Source: Haladaptatus pallidirubidus
GTDB taxonomy: Archaea; Halobacteriota; Halobacteria; Halobacteriales; Haladaptataceae
DNA length: 64,000 nucleotides
Direction of reading: 5' to 3'
Assembly: GCF_020700235.1 (NCBI RefSeq)
Contig: NZ_CP085301.1
Location: forward strand, 124,001 to 188,000
The translations under genes and the position numbers were made by a program. Below, piece after piece: positions 35,421 to 50,416 of this stretch. How positions within the stretch are numbered: the first letter of the stretch is position 1; each line of letters starts with the position of its first letter. The notes under the pieces are model-generated. The model did no database searches. It had not been told where the DNA came from and saw only the letters and a program-made list of their open reading frames with translations.

Positions 35421-35621
35421 ATGGCCCTCCAGGAAGTGCATATTTCGAGAGGTCGGTGCCCAAAGGCGGACGGGACAGGGAAAAACCACACGCTACGGAC
35501 CGGTTCGGCGGTACGAGTCGAAGACGAGCAGGCGCGGCAGATAATCTGGGCGAAGTGCGAGTGTGGTTGGTGTGATATCCGCCGCGTGCAGGCGGAGTCA
35601 ATCGATTATATGAGCGACTGA
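35421..35621 (+). CDS. Hypothetical mini zinc-finger-like protein
   Basis: 66 residues starting MALQEVHISRGRCPKADGTG and containing AKCECGWCDIRRVQAESIDY. Three closely spaced Cys plus one N-terminal Cys suggest a metal site. No family name assigned; small Cys-rich proteins are frequent in haloarchaea and many are zinc proteins with roles in stress or swarming. An A+T-rich promoter-like region (TACAATAAAGTTATAG) lies just upstream. Confidence 0.7.
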   Translation: MALQEVHISRGRCPKADGTGKNHTLRTGSAVRVEDEQARQIIWAKCECGWCDIRRVQAESIDYMSD

Positions 35622-35661
35622 GGCGGAGAAAACTTATTACGGATGACACGACATTCGGGAT

Positions 35662-36246
35662 ATGTCCGATAGAACTCGTCGTTCTCTTCTCTCGGTGTTC
35701 GGGAGTGTCGTCGTGACTGCCGGGTGTATCGGCGGTTTCAACGACAAATCCGCTGCCGATCCGAACGCCAGTACCCCGGAAACGACAATCACTACCGAAA
35801 AGGCGTTCTGGAATGCGTCGGACGAGCCTGATTCAGACCATTCCGTATTCCTATTGAACGAAAGCGATGAGGAACAGACCGTTCACGTCTGGGTCGTCAG
35901 GCGAGAATCTGGCGAAACAATCTTCGAGGAGACACGAACCCTAAACGCGGGAAGCGGTGGAACACTGTACAATCTAAAAAAGGCAGAATCAGAAGGTATC
36001 GAAGCGTTCGAAATCTGTGGCGAACTCGTTGACGTACCGGAAACGAAGACGGGAATTCAAACCACGACCGCAGACGAATCGAACACGACGACTGACAACG
36101 CTGATGCGATGTTTTCCGATGAAACGACCGAAACGGAATCAAACTCCCGAAGGTGTATCACAATTCGAACGAGCAAATGCTACGGCAACGCCGAACTTAC
36201 CGTTCGTTCCGACGAGTCGCTCGACATCGTCTATTCCATTTGTTGA
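35662..36246 (+). CDS. Hypothetical lipoprotein
   Basis: 194 residues. MSDRTRRSLLSVFGSVVVTAGCIGG has twin Arg, a hydrophobic stretch and a lipobox (VTAGC). The mature part is Ser/Thr/Glu-rich with a beta-strand pattern (HSVFLLNESDEEQTVHVWVVRRES) like that of small immunoglobulin-like domains. The segment after residue 125 is a low-complexity, Thr/Asp/Glu-rich stretch. Function unknown. It ends close to the convergent LtrA gene. Confidence 0.7.
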   Translation: MSDRTRRSLLSVFGSVVVTAGCIGGFNDKSAADPNASTPETTITTEKAFWNASDEPDSDHSVFLLNESDEEQTVHVWVVRRESGETIFEETRTLNAGSGGTLYNLKKAESEGIEAFEICGELVDVPETKTGIQTTTADESNTTTDNADAMFSDETTETESNSRRCITIRTSKCYGNAELTVRSDESLDIVYSIC

Positions 36247-36268
36247 TGGTATCGTTCGTCCTTCTGTC

Positions 36269-37435
36269 TCATCCTAACCGAAACTCGCGTCGGTATTCGG
36301 AACGCACCGTTTCGAACACCGCGAGCGCGACGAACAGCACCGTCAAACTGGCGAGGGCGACGAGCGAGGGAACGACGACCGCCAGCGGAATCAACAAGCT
36401 CGAACCCATCGCCGCAATCGCACGAGGAACGCTGATGGTGCCGTGGTCGCGAAATCGGTAGGCGTTGTGACCGCAGAGATAGAGCGTTCCGCCGCCACAG
36501 AGGGCGACGGCGGGGATGAGACCGAGCGGTTCGTTCACGTGGACGAGCGTCTGCTCGATGCCGAGGGCGGTAAAGATGATGCCGCCAATCATCAGCAGAT
36601 GGATGTAGCTGTACGAATCTCGCGCCAACACCGCGCGCTCGTGGCCGTGCGTCGCGGTGAGACGATGTTCTGCGGCGAGCGTGATGTAGTCGAAATACAG
36701 CCACCACAGCGATGCGATGAGGACGAATCCCGAAAAGACGGCGAGAACGCCGTCCGCGTCGAGGGTGAGATTCGTCGCGCCGACCCCGATTGCCACGATG
36801 GACTCCCCGAGCGCGACGATGACGACGAGCCGATGGCGTTCGACGAAATGATTCGCGCGGACGTAAAATCCCTCGACGCCACGGAAGCGTGCGACGCCGA
36901 AATCGACCGTGATTGCGAGAATCCACAACACGCCTTCCAGTGGATTCCCGACGAAGCCAGCTAGAATGAGTAGCAGGGGTGCACCCAGAAATCCCGGTGC
37001 GAGTCGAAGCACTGCGTTTCGCGTTTCCGGCGGCGTGATGAGACCGTAGAGAACGACGTGAAGTGCACGAACGACGAAGTAGGCGGCACCGAACAGCACC
37101 GCATCGTCGCTGAACGCTCGCGGAATCGACAACGCGACGACGAGCATGGCGGCCATCGCCAACAGGATCACCAGTCGTGCAAAGAGGACTTCTTCGGCAG
37201 GAATCGTGTTCGTCAGCCACGAATAACAGACCCACGCCAACCACACGACCGCGAGGAGCGCGGCGCCACGAATTACGCCGGGCCACGTCAGATTGTTCGT
37301 CAGAAAGCCGGTAATCTGTGTCAGCGCGAACACGAACACGAGGTCGAAAAACAGTTCCAACGGCGTGACGCTCTGATCCTGTTCGTTGCCGTTCGCGTCT
37401 TCGTCCAGCGGAGATTCCGAATCGGTCGTGTTCAT
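36269..37435 (-). CDS. Low temperature requirement protein A (LtrA) family membrane protein
   Basis: About 388 residues. After an acidic N-terminus comes SVTPLELFFDLVFVFALTQIT, the LtrA signature, followed by about ten or more helices. The family was named for cold growth of Listeria, but its biochemical role is unclear. ATG at 37435 was chosen over a start 14 residues upstream because MNTTDSES gives the usual length. No neighbours point to a role. Confidence 0.9.
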   Translation of the reverse strand: MNTTDSESPLDEDANGNEQDQSVTPLELFFDLVFVFALTQITGFLTNNLTWPGVIRGAALLAVVWLAWVCYSWLTNTIPAEEVLFARLVILLAMAAMLVVALSIPRAFSDDAVLFGAAYFVVRALHVVLYGLITPPETRNAVLRLAPGFLGAPLLLILAGFVGNPLEGVLWILAITVDFGVARFRGVEGFYVRANHFVERHRLVVIVALGESIVAIGVGATNLTLDADGVLAVFSGFVLIASLWWLYFDYITLAAEHRLTATHGHERAVLARDSYSYIHLLMIGGIIFTALGIEQTLVHVNEPLGLIPAVALCGGGTLYLCGHNAYRFRDHGTISVPRAIAAMGSSLLIPLAVVVPSLVALASLTVLFVALAVFETVRSEYRREFRLG

Positions 37436-37642
37436 GCGGAGGTTTTTGTCGTCGTTCGGCCAGCGACGTTCGTACAACGACTAGCGAGGCGAGCGTATCA
37501 ATGAGTGGTTCGACCGTGATAGCCGCAGTTGTGACGCCCAGAATGCGATACATCGGCAGAAAACGATTCAAAAACGGCGACTGAAACCGCGACACCCCTC
37601 GTTCCAGTTTCGACGGTTGTCCGAGTTACTACCCCCTCCCAA

Positions 37643-38182
37643 TTACGACAGTCGTGCCGTGATGTCCGCTTCGGTTACGATGCCGACGGTTTCGCCCTCC
37701 TCGGTCACCATCACCGCCTTGTAGTGATCGAGCAGATTACTCAATTCGTTCAAGGTCGCCGACTTGGAGACGGTCGGGAAACTTTCGCTCATGAACTCCC
37801 GAACGTCGTCGTCGCGGGCGTCCTCGTCGACGTGAACGAGGTCGCTTTCGCTGATGGAACCGACGGGAACGCCGTCCTTGATGACCGCGAGCTGGGAGTA
37901 GCCGGCGTCCTGCATCTTTTTCACCGCCGCGCTTACCGCGTCCGTCGGTGCGACGTGAACCACGTCTTCGTGCATCAGGTCGCCCGCGCGGACGATATCT
38001 CCCTCGGACTCCTCCAGCGCGTTGACGATTCGTCGGAGGGTCGAGAGCCGAGGGTCAACGTCGCCGCCTTCGATTCGGGCGATGAGGGGCTGTGAGACGC
38101 CCGCCCGGTTCGCCAACTCGCTCTGTGTAAGCCCGAGGTCGGTTCTGCGTTCCCGGAGGTCTTGGGGTGTCGGGAGTTCCAT
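37643..38182 (-). CDS. Xre-type HTH with two CBS domains
   Basis: 179 residues. The N-terminal HTH ([27 protein letters not shown]) is followed by a linker ([13 protein letters not shown]) and a CBS pair with [31 protein letters not shown] and [21 protein letters not shown] pairs sense adenine nucleotides or related ligands. The combination is conserved in archaea and suggests a ligand-responsive regulator. The target is not known; divergent or operonic partners are not apparent. Confidence 0.93.
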   Translation of the reverse strand: MELPTPQDLRERRTDLGLTQSELANRAGVSQPLIARIEGGDVDPRLSTLRRIVNALEESEGDIVRAGDLMHEDVVHVAPTDAVSAAVKKMQDAGYSQLAVIKDGVPVGSISESDLVHVDEDARDDDVREFMSESFPTVSKSATLNELSNLLDHYKAVMVTEEGETVGIVTEADITARLS

Positions 38183-38220
38183 ACGCGGAATTACTACCGG
38201 TTATGCGATAAATCGTTCGA

Positions 38221-38598
38221 CTATTCGGCGGCGCCGAAGTCGATATCGTCTTCGTCCTCGAATTCGATGGTTTCGACCACCGAAAGCGGTACGTCGCGGA
38301 GCGCGCCGCCGATTTCGCTTTTGGCGATTCGCTGGGCGTGTTCCTCGCTGTCGGCGTTGAACACCTTCATTTCGAGGACGAGACCGACGAGCGCGGTGTG
38401 GGCCGCGATGAACGCCGAGTCGAACGGTTCGCCGCAGGCCGGACATCCCGTCGCGCCGACTTCGACTTCGACGTAATCCATGTTCTTCTGGTTCAGTCGT
38501 TTTCCGGCCTCGCTGACCGCAACGCCGATTGCGTCGTCAATGTCGCCGACGTCGCGTACCAACCATGCCGCCTCCATCGCAACGAGATAATTGCTCAT
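38221..38598 (-). CDS. DUF555/UPF0212 family protein
   Basis: 125 residues. MSNYLVAMEAAWLVRDVGDIDDAIGVAVSEAG and the central CPACGEPFDSAFIAAHTALVGLVLEMKVF match the archaeal DUF555 family. The CPACG knuckle may bind zinc. Function unknown, but it is widely conserved in euryarchaea. It is encoded upstream of, and on the same strand as, the CBS-HTH gene with a gap of about 38 bases. Confidence 0.9.
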   Translation of the reverse strand: MSNYLVAMEAAWLVRDVGDIDDAIGVAVSEAGKRLNQKNMDYVEVEVGATGCPACGEPFDSAFIAAHTALVGLVLEMKVFNADSEEHAQRIAKSEIGGALRDVPLSVVETIEFEDEDDIDFGAAE

Positions 38599-38675
38599 AC
38601 ATCATCCGAGACGCTGGAGGGTTTCGTGTCTTTTGGTTTCCCGGTCGAAATCGGCGTCACTGCTGGTTTTCGAAG

Positions 38676-39152
38676 TTACAGAGTTTTCGTCATCTCGACG
38701 CTGGCGAGTTCGACGCCGCCCGTGGTCTCGTGGGCGACCGTTTCGACCCGCTCGTATCCGGCCTGCTCGTAGAACGGAACGGCGTTCAGGGAGGCGCGGA
38801 GCGAGAGCGATTCGATGTTTTTCGCCGCCGCCTCCGTTTCGAGGTGAGAGAGCAGTGCAGACCCGACTCCGTCCCGGACGAAATCGGGGTGAACGTACAC
38901 GGCATCGACGACTGCGTTTCCGTAGTCGAGTCGCCCGAAGCCCGCGATTTCGTCGTCCACCTCAGCGACGACGAGGTGTTCGAACTCGTTTCGCACCGAT
39001 TCGCGGTACGGCGCGCTCCCGAGTGGTTTCGTCGCCCACGCCTCGACCTGCTCGTCGCGATAGCGTTCGGGGCCGAACGCCCGAATCGAGGCGACGTGGA
39101 GGTCGAGAATGGATTCCGCGTCGGCTTCGGTGGCGGGACGAATCGACGGCAT
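38676..39152 (-). CDS. GNAT-family N-acetyltransferase
   Basis: 158 residues. N-terminal MPSIRPATEADAESILDLHVASI and the acetyl-CoA loop VHPDFVRDGVGSALLSHLETEA (R-X2-GxG/A) are present, followed by NAVPFYEQAGYERVE, typical of the GNAT C-terminus. Acceptor unknown. The start at 39152 gives the family N-terminus. Confidence 0.9.
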   Translation of the reverse strand: MPSIRPATEADAESILDLHVASIRAFGPERYRDEQVEAWATKPLGSAPYRESVRNEFEHLVVAEVDDEIAGFGRLDYGNAVVDAVYVHPDFVRDGVGSALLSHLETEAAAKNIESLSLRASLNAVPFYEQAGYERVETVAHETTGGVELASVEMTKTL

Positions 39153-39255
39153 ACCGACAGAAACGACGGCGATGATTGTAACCACACCGGACGTGGTTTG
39201 CGACGAAATCTGGTGTCGATGGTAAATCGACAGCAACTCTGCTCCAAATGTTCGA

Positions 39256-39516
39256 CTACGTCACGACGGAGTACGTGAACAGAAACCCGAAATAAAGCAG
39301 AACCAGCACTCCGAGAATCTTGAGACGGAACAGTCGCATCTCCTCGGTCTCCTCTTCGTATACATCGTGGAATGCGCTCACCTCGTCGTCGGTCAGTTCG
39401 TCACCGTGTTCCAGTCCGCGATGGAGGACGAGATACTCATCGCGGCTGAACGGTTGCCCGCAGTACGAGCACTCGTAGGTCGGTTCTCCGGGCGGAATAG
39501 CGGTTTCGTAACTCAT
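39256..39516 (-). CDS. C2H2-type zinc-finger membrane protein
   Basis: 86 residues. YECSYCGQPFSRDEYLVLHRGLEH is a single C2H2-like finger; a C-terminal helix (RLKILGVLVLLYFGFLFTYS) anchors it in the membrane. The acidic helical linker is DDEVSAFHDVYEEETEEM. Similar small haloarchaeal proteins are found but their role is not established. Confidence 0.82.
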   Translation of the reverse strand: MSYETAIPPGEPTYECSYCGQPFSRDEYLVLHRGLEHGDELTDDEVSAFHDVYEEETEEMRLFRLKILGVLVLLYFGFLFTYSVVT

Positions 39517-39769
39517 CGGTGCGCGAGCGTCGTTTGGGTCGGTTGCGAAGCCATCCTCGTCGCTACGGATACGAGTTGAGTTCGTCGTTCCGACACGCTG
39601 GAACGTCCACCGATACGCCGCGGTACGGAAATCGGACGAATCGAGTAGGGAATGGTGGCTCTGCGGGACATCGATATAACTAGGGTTGCCCTCCGATAAT
39701 AGCTTTTGAAATCGGGCGGCAAGCGGACGATAGTCGAAATACGAACCCGAAACGGTTCTTCGGGGACGC

Positions 39770-40303
39770 TTAGTGGTTCGGCCGTTCCGCGGGCGCTTCC
39801 ATTCCCGAAAGCTTCAGGATGAGGATGTTTCGAGTGTCGTCTTTTCCGTCGACGATACCTTCTACGACCAGTTTCGACAGCGGCGTCGGTCCGACCGTCA
39901 CCTCGTCTCCCTCGTGGAAGTCACGGACCGACCCGCGGAGGTGGATTTCGGCGCGGCAGAGTTCGGGGTGGTGAACGCTGTTGAGGTCTATTTCCTCAAC
40001 GTTGCCCTCTTCGACTCGCTCGCCGTTCTGCCGGAGCGGCACTTCGGCGGCGGTGTCCAACTGCTGGATATCGAGCGCTTCGAAGGCGGTCGCCGTCGGT
40101 TTGTAGCCGCCTTTCGGCCCGGGGACACCTTCGACGAGCTGAAGGGCTTTGAGACTCTGCATCTGGTTTCGAATCGTACCGGGATTGCGGTCGACTTCCT
40201 CGGCAATGTCCTCGCCTTTGACCGCGTCTTCGGCTTCTCTGTGGAGGTTTACGAGCGCCGTCAGTATCGTCTCCTGACTCGGCGTCAACTCTATACTCGA
40301 CAT
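39770..40303 (-). CDS. Winged-helix transcriptional regulator, divergent from arginase
   Basis: 177 residues. The N-terminal winged helix is LTPSQETILTALVNLHREAEDAVKGEDIAEEVDRNPGTIRNQMQSLKALQLV. It is followed by GPKGGYKPT and a C-terminal beta-barrel-like domain with GSVRDFHEGDEVTVGPTPLSKLVVEG. It resembles archaeal Rrf2-like HTH proteins in annotation, but lacks their Cys cluster. The 120-base divergent gap to rocF suggests control of rocF or of itself. Confidence 0.82.
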   Translation of the reverse strand: MSSIELTPSQETILTALVNLHREAEDAVKGEDIAEEVDRNPGTIRNQMQSLKALQLVEGVPGPKGGYKPTATAFEALDIQQLDTAAEVPLRQNGERVEEGNVEEIDLNSVHHPELCRAEIHLRGSVRDFHEGDEVTVGPTPLSKLVVEGIVDGKDDTRNILILKLSGMEAPAERPNH

Positions 40304-40453
40304 TGGATGAATCTTGGTAATAGATTTCCTTAAACCCGACGAATATGCTGGGAGAATCGTGGTACACAGTACCTTCGTCTGGATACTTTTAAATGCGCCG
40401 TCTGCCGGGCGAAATAGCGACCTTTGAAACCCCCTCGAAGCGTCGTCTCATCT

Positions 40454-41374
40454 ATGACGAAACCCGTCCAGATTATCGGCGCACCTGTTGACTACGGCGC
40501 GAACCGACGCGGAGTGGATATGGGCCCATCCGCGATTCGTTACGCTGGACTCGCGGATCAACTCGCGGCGGCGGGCGTCACCGCCATCGACTCCGGCGAT
40601 TTGCTCGTCCCGCGCGCGGAGGAACGCGACCCGGAAACCGAAGAACCGGCGGAGGGAAAAGCGAAGTTTCTCCGCGAAACTGCAGACGTGTGCACCCGTC
40701 TCGCCGACGGAGTCGCGGGTGCAATCGCCGACGAGTCCTTCCCGCTCGTCCTCGGCGGCGACCACTCCATCGCCATGGGTTCACTCCGCGGGGCGGCCCG
40801 CAACGCCGAAATCGGAGCCATCTGGTTCGACGCGCACAGCGATTTCAACACGCCGAAAACCTCTCCGAGCGGGAACGTTCACGGGATGCCGCTCGCGGGC
40901 GCGCTCGGCGTCGAGGATTTCGCCAACACCGAGTGGGCAAACGCGCCCGGTTTGTCGGAGGAAAACGTCGTCCTCGTCGGCCTCCGAAGCGTCGATGAAA
41001 CCGAAACTGAGGCCATTCTTGACAGCGAAGTGACTACTTACACCATGTCCGACATCGACGAGCGCGGCATCACCGACGTCGTGGACGAAGCCCTCGACAT
41101 CGCGACGGACGGCGTCGATGGTATTCACGTCAGCTTCGACCTGGACTGGCTCGACCCCAAAGAGGCTCCCGGTGTCGGAACGCCGGTTCGCGGCGGCGCG
41201 AGCTATCGCGAAGCCCACTCGGCACTCGAAATCGTCGCCGAACGCGACGAAACCGAGGGCGTCCTGCGGTCGCTCGAACTCGTGGAAGTGAATCCGATTC
41301 TGGACGAACATAACGAAACCGCGGAACTGGCGACCGAACTCGCTGCGAGTGCACTGGGTAAACGCATACTCTAG
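40454..41374 (+). CDS. rocF: Arginase
   Basis: Hydrolyses arginine to ornithine and urea. About 306 residues. Mn-binding motifs: GGDHSIAMGS, WFDAHSDFNTPKTSPSGNVHGMPLA and VSFDLDWLDPKEAPGVGTP. The SPSGNxHGMPLA and RGVDMGPSAIRYAGL strings favour arginase over agmatinase. ATG 40454 gives MTKPVQIIGAPVDYG. It follows an A+T-poor divergent region with the winged-helix gene. No urease genes are nearby. Confidence 0.93.
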   Translation: MTKPVQIIGAPVDYGANRRGVDMGPSAIRYAGLADQLAAAGVTAIDSGDLLVPRAEERDPETEEPAEGKAKFLRETADVCTRLADGVAGAIADESFPLVLGGDHSIAMGSLRGAARNAEIGAIWFDAHSDFNTPKTSPSGNVHGMPLAGALGVEDFANTEWANAPGLSEENVVLVGLRSVDETETEAILDSEVTTYTMSDIDERGITDVVDEALDIATDGVDGIHVSFDLDWLDPKEAPGVGTPVRGGASYREAHSALEIVAERDETEGVLRSLELVEVNPILDEHNETAELATELAASALGKRIL

Positions 41375-41765
41375 CACGACCTTTTACGACGGTGGCAGGT
41401 AGGCGCGACGACGATCGTCGTCACGCCAACTGGCTCCTCTTCGGGCGACGCCCGTAAAGGAGAGAGAGCTTCGCTCTCCCGCATTCCCCGTAAAAGATCG
41501 ATCAAAAGTACCGTCAGAGCTTGGCTCTGACGAGCCATTCGTTCGCCTCGCGTACGAAGACGCGCCACTCCTCTCTTCGGTCGTCGCTTGGCCCGCTCGC
41601 TCGTCGTTACCCTCCTCGCTCGCGGAGAGTATGCTGCCCCTCGGCGGTTGTGTAGAGTGCTGATTTTTGGCGGCTGTGAAGATTTCGTAGAACGACAGCC
41701 GAGTTGGCTGCTGACTCGGTCGGTGATTCGTTTCTCATTCCGCAAAAATCGCCCGGATGCCGAGA
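41375..41765. repeat. Gap with four palindromes between convergent rocF and gyrA
   Basis: Four structures occur in about 130 bases: a perfect 16-bp palindrome GACGACGATCGTCGTC at 41407-41422; CGGGC/GCCCG with a three-base loop at 41442-41454; GAGAGC/GCTCTC with a TTC loop at 41464-41478; and a perfect 9-bp stem (CGTCAGAGC, loop TTG) at 41512-41532. They sit between the 3' ends of convergent genes and probably shape RNA ends. No reading frame is supported in the remainder up to 41765. Confidence 0.55.
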
Positions 41766-46576
<4,811 letters not shown>

Positions 46577-48994
46577 ATGCCTTCGATGCAGTCTACGCTC
46601 GGCGACGAGGGGATCGCCGAAGAGTTGGCCGAAAGCCAGCGACAGATCTCCATTGCCGAGTTCTTCGAGAAGAACAAGCACATGCTCGGGTTCGACAGCG
46701 GTGCCCGGGGGTTAGTCACCGCCGTCAAGGAGGCCGTCGACAACGCACTCGACGCCTCCGAGGAAGCCCGATTGAAGCCGTTCGTCCGCGTCAAAATCGA
46801 GGAGGCCGGGGATTACTACCGCCTCATCGTGGAGGATGAAGGTCCGGGAATCACCCGCGAACAAATCCCGAAAGTGTTCGGGAAACTGCTCTACGGGTCG
46901 CGCTTCCACAAGCGCGAGCAGTCCCGCGGACAGCAGGGTATCGGGATTTCGGCCGCCGTTCTCTACTCCCAACTGACCAGCGGGAAACCCGCGAAAATCA
47001 CGAGCAGGCCAAAGGGAAGCGACCGACAACGATACTTCGAACTCATCATCAACACCGACGAGAACGAACCGGAGATTCAAACCGAATCCGACACCCCGCC
47101 TATCGGCCGGGAACTCGTCGGCACGCACGGAACGCGCATCGAACTCGAAATGGAGGCGAACATGCGCGCCCGTCAGCAACTCATCCGGTACATCAAACAC
47201 ACCGCCGTCGTCAACCCGCACGCGAAAATCGTCTTCGAGGAACCGGGGCTGGAAGACGGCGAGGAGATGGTGTTCGAGCGCGCGGACGGTGCAGGTCTCC
47301 CCGCCGAAACAGAAGAAATACGCCCGCATCCACACGGCGTGGAACTCGGAACCTTGCTCAAGATGCTGGCCCAGACCGACTCCCACAGCGTCTCGGGATT
47401 CCTTCAGTCCGAATTCACCCGCGTCGGCAAGAAAACAGCGGAGAACGTCATCGAGAACTTCCGCGACCACCATTTCGGACGCGAGGCCGCGTGGCGAGGG
47501 CCGCAGGCGCACGACGAAGTGGACGTAAAAACCGCGGTCGAGGACGCGGTGGCGAACAAAGGTGCGGACGCCACCGCCACGTTCGCCGAGACGGTTGCAG
47601 AGAAAGTCGCGGATGCCGACCGAATCTCGCACCACCAACTGCGTGCGATCGTTCGACTCGCCGGTGAGGAAACCGAAGAGGAGTTCGGCACGTCCTTCGG
47701 CGACACCGTGCAGGAAAACGCCCTCGACGCGGCGTGGAGCGCCATCACGAACGACCGAGTGACCGACCTGTACGAACTCGTGGACGGAGCGACGAGCACC
47801 CGAAAGGACGACGAGACGGTTCGCGCTCTCGCCGAGCGAATCGCCGCGAAGTTCGAGAGCGAGGACGGAAACGACCGAGCGACGAAAAAGAGAATCCGAG
47901 AGTACGTCGCTCGCGCAGGGGATATGACCGAGGAGCGCGAAGGTGCGACGATAGGCGAGACGGCGCGCGAAAACGTCGTCGACGCGATTTGGGCGTCCAT
48001 GGTGACGGTTCCCGACGAAGCGCCAAAGGTCAAAGAAATCGCCGACGACCGCGACACCGCGAGCGAACTTCTCGACGCGATGACGGAGACGGACATCATT
48101 TCGCCGCCGACCAACTGTCTGTCGCCTATTACGGCAAACCTCGTGGAGGCCGGACTTCGCAAGGAGTACGACGCCGACTTCTACGCCGCGGCCACCCGCG
48201 ACGCCGACGTTCACGGCGGCGACCCGTTCATCGTGGAGGCAGGAATTGCCTACGGCGGCGATCTGCGAGCGGAAGGTTCCGCGGAACTGCTCCGGTTCGC
48301 GAACCGGGTTCCGCTCGTCTACCAGCGCGGGGCGTGTGCGACGACCGACGTGATAAAATCGATCGGCTGGCGGAACTACAACTTAGACCAACCCGGCGGG
48401 CGCGGCGTTCCGAACGGCCCGGTCGTCATCATGGTTCACGTCGCTTCGACCAACGTTCCGTTCACGAGCGAATCGAAAGACGCGGTTGCGAACGTTCCGG
48501 CAATCGAGGACGAAATCGAGTTGGCGATTCGGGAGGCGGCCCGGGAACTCAAATCCTACCTCAACAAGCGCCAGTCACTCAAAAAGCGCCAGAAGAAACA
48601 GAGCGTCATCGCGACCATCCTGCCCGAGATGGCCCAAAAGCTCTCCGACGTGACCGGTAACGACGAACTCGACATCGGCGACTCACTGGCACGCATCATG
48701 AACAACGTGCTGGTCGAACGAGAAATCGAGGACAGAACCGTCTCGCTGGTCGTGGAAAACCACTCCGGAACGAACGAATCGCCGAAACTGACCGAAATCG
48801 TGGCGACCAGGCCCGAGAACCTCTCGGACGGTGCAACCGCCGTCGAGATGGACGACGAATGGTTCGTGACGTGGGAACCGACCGTCGAGAGCGGCGAGGA
48901 AGCGGTGTTGGAGTATCAAATTGCGGAAGACGTACCGTTCGACCGAGTGACGGTCGAAGGAATCGAAGACGAACGACTGACCAACAACACATGA
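46577..48994 (+). CDS. top6B: DNA topoisomerase VI subunit B
   Basis: ATPase subunit of the type IIB topoisomerase. About 805 residues. Bergerat fold: [42 protein letters not shown], and [16 protein letters not shown]. The transducer region contains [30 protein letters not shown]. It is longer than the ~530-residue Sulfolobus protein because of an insertion with helix-turn-like repeats (about residues 330-530), seen in haloarchaea. ATG 46577 ([12 protein letters not shown]) chosen. Stop overlaps top6A start (ATGA). Confidence 0.97.
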   Translation: MPSMQSTLGDEGIAEELAESQRQISIAEFFEKNKHMLGFDSGARGLVTAVKEAVDNALDASEEARLKPFVRVKIEEAGDYYRLIVEDEGPGITREQIPKVFGKLLYGSRFHKREQSRGQQGIGISAAVLYSQLTSGKPAKITSRPKGSDRQRYFELIINTDENEPEIQTESDTPPIGRELVGTHGTRIELEMEANMRARQQLIRYIKHTAVVNPHAKIVFEEPGLEDGEEMVFERADGAGLPAETEEIRPHPHGVELGTLLKMLAQTDSHSVSGFLQSEFTRVGKKTAENVIENFRDHHFGREAAWRGPQAHDEVDVKTAVEDAVANKGADATATFAETVAEKVADADRISHHQLRAIVRLAGEETEEEFGTSFGDTVQENALDAAWSAITNDRVTDLYELVDGATSTRKDDETVRALAERIAAKFESEDGNDRATKKRIREYVARAGDMTEEREGATIGETARENVVDAIWASMVTVPDEAPKVKEIADDRDTASELLDAMTETDIISPPTNCLSPITANLVEAGLRKEYDADFYAAATRDADVHGGDPFIVEAGIAYGGDLRAEGSAELLRFANRVPLVYQRGACATTDVIKSIGWRNYNLDQPGGRGVPNGPVVIMVHVASTNVPFTSESKDAVANVPAIEDEIELAIREAARELKSYLNKRQSLKKRQKKQSVIATILPEMAQKLSDVTGNDELDIGDSLARIMNNVLVEREIEDRTVSLVVENHSGTNESPKLTEIVATRPENLSDGATAVEMDDEWFVTWEPTVESGEEAVLEYQIAEDVPFDRVTVEGIEDERLTNNT

Positions 48995-50079
48995 GTACGG
49001 AAAACGACGACGCACAGGCGAAGCTCATCGACCTCGCCGCGGAGTTCTACGACCAGTTCGCAGGCGGGCAAATCCCGGAAATGTCCATCCCGACGCGGAC
49101 GAAAAGCAACATCGAATACGACGAAGACGAGCGCGTATGGGTGTACGGCGACCGTAAAAGTACCCGGAGCGCGAATAGCGTCCGCGGCGCGCGAAAACTG
49201 TTGAAAGCGGTTTACACCATCGATTTCCTCGCGAACCAATTGGAAGAAGATCGCTCTTCGACCCTTCGTGAGTTGTACTACCTTTCCGAATCGTGGGACG
49301 CGAAGGAAGCGCAGTTCTCCGACCAAGACGAGTCGAACCAACTCATAGAGGATTTGGAAATCGTCTCGGACGTGACTCGCGAGGATTTCCACATGCGCCC
49401 GGAGGAGTCGGGAGCGACCCTCATGGGGCCGCTTCACCTCCGCGAACAAACCCGGAGGGGCGAACGCGACATCCACTGTCAGGAGGACGTGGGCGAAGGC
49501 GGCTACCAGATTCCGAACAACCCGGACACCATCGAATTCCTCGACCACGACGCGGATTTCATCCTCTGCGTGGAGACCGGTGGTATGCGCGACCGACTGG
49601 TCGAGAACGGCTTCGACGACGAACACAACGCCCTCATCGTCCATCTAAAAGGGCAACCGGCGCGCGCGACCCGGCGCATCACGCGCCGACTGCATCAGGA
49701 ACTCGACCTACCGGTCACCGTCTTTACGGACGGCGATCCGTGGAGCTACCGGATTTACGGTTCGGTCGCCTACGGCTCCATCAAAAGCGCACATCTGAGC
49801 GATTACCTCGCCACACCGGACGCGAAGTTCATCGGCATCCAACCGGCGGATATCGTAGAGTACGACCTGCCGACCGACCCGCTGAGCGATTCGGACAAAA
49901 ATGCGCTCGAAAGCGAACTCGAAGACCCGCGCTACCAGACCGACTATTGGAAAGAACAGATCGAACTCCAACTGGAAATCGAGAAGAAATCCGAACAGCA
50001 GGCACTCGCCTCACACGGACTCGATTTCGTGACCGAAACCTATCTCCCCGAACGGCTGAGCGAAATGGGAATTATCTAA
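48991..50079 (+). CDS. top6A: DNA topoisomerase VI subunit A (Spo11-like)
   Basis: DNA-cleaving subunit. 362 residues. The 5Y-CAP domain has the catalytic Tyr in [10 protein letters not shown] (near residue 100); TOPRIM follows with [21 protein letters not shown], and [20 protein letters not shown] gives the metal-binding DxD-type site. Homologous to eukaryotic Spo11. The ATG lies in the ATGA overlap with top6B, so translation is coupled. Confidence 0.97.
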   Translation: MSTENDDAQAKLIDLAAEFYDQFAGGQIPEMSIPTRTKSNIEYDEDERVWVYGDRKSTRSANSVRGARKLLKAVYTIDFLANQLEEDRSSTLRELYYLSESWDAKEAQFSDQDESNQLIEDLEIVSDVTREDFHMRPEESGATLMGPLHLREQTRRGERDIHCQEDVGEGGYQIPNNPDTIEFLDHDADFILCVETGGMRDRLVENGFDDEHNALIVHLKGQPARATRRITRRLHQELDLPVTVFTDGDPWSYRIYGSVAYGSIKSAHLSDYLATPDAKFIGIQPADIVEYDLPTDPLSDSDKNALESELEDPRYQTDYWKEQIELQLEIEKKSEQQALASHGLDFVTETYLPERLSEMGII

Positions 50080-50142
50080 GCCGAACTCCGATTATTTTCT
50101 CTCTACCGAAAGATTTTATCAGGGAAGAAATTAGTAGTTCCC

Positions 50143-50355
50143 ATGTCAATAGCGAACGTGATCTCGTCGATGACGAAGTGGCTGAATCTGAAGTTGACCG
50201 GTATCGGGGCGGTGGTTTTCGCGGTAATTTGGCTGCTGGCCAACTATTCGATGAACGTTTCAAACCCGCTGTTGTCCAAACTTTCGGGGATCACCGCGAT
50301 CGGCCTCTCGATACTCGCGGTCGTGGACGCGCTGAACGGCGGCATTTCTGATTGA
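50143..50355 (+). CDS. Small membrane protein
   Basis: 70 residues. Two hydrophobic helices are visible: TGIGAVVFAVIWLLANY and ITAIGLSILAVVDALNG. Start MSIANVISSMTKWLNLKL. Function unknown; it follows top6A by 63 bases in the same direction. Confidence 0.68.
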   Translation: MSIANVISSMTKWLNLKLTGIGAVVFAVIWLLANYSMNVSNPLLSKLSGITAIGLSILAVVDALNGGISD

Positions 50356-50416
50356 TATTTCAGACAGCCATTTCGAACCGATACTTCGGACGGTCGTTTC
50401 TGTTTGACCGAGTTCG

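Noticed and set aside
46712..48214. 500-residue open frame antisense to top6B
   Set aside because: No domain similarity; top6B conserved motifs fix the coding strand.
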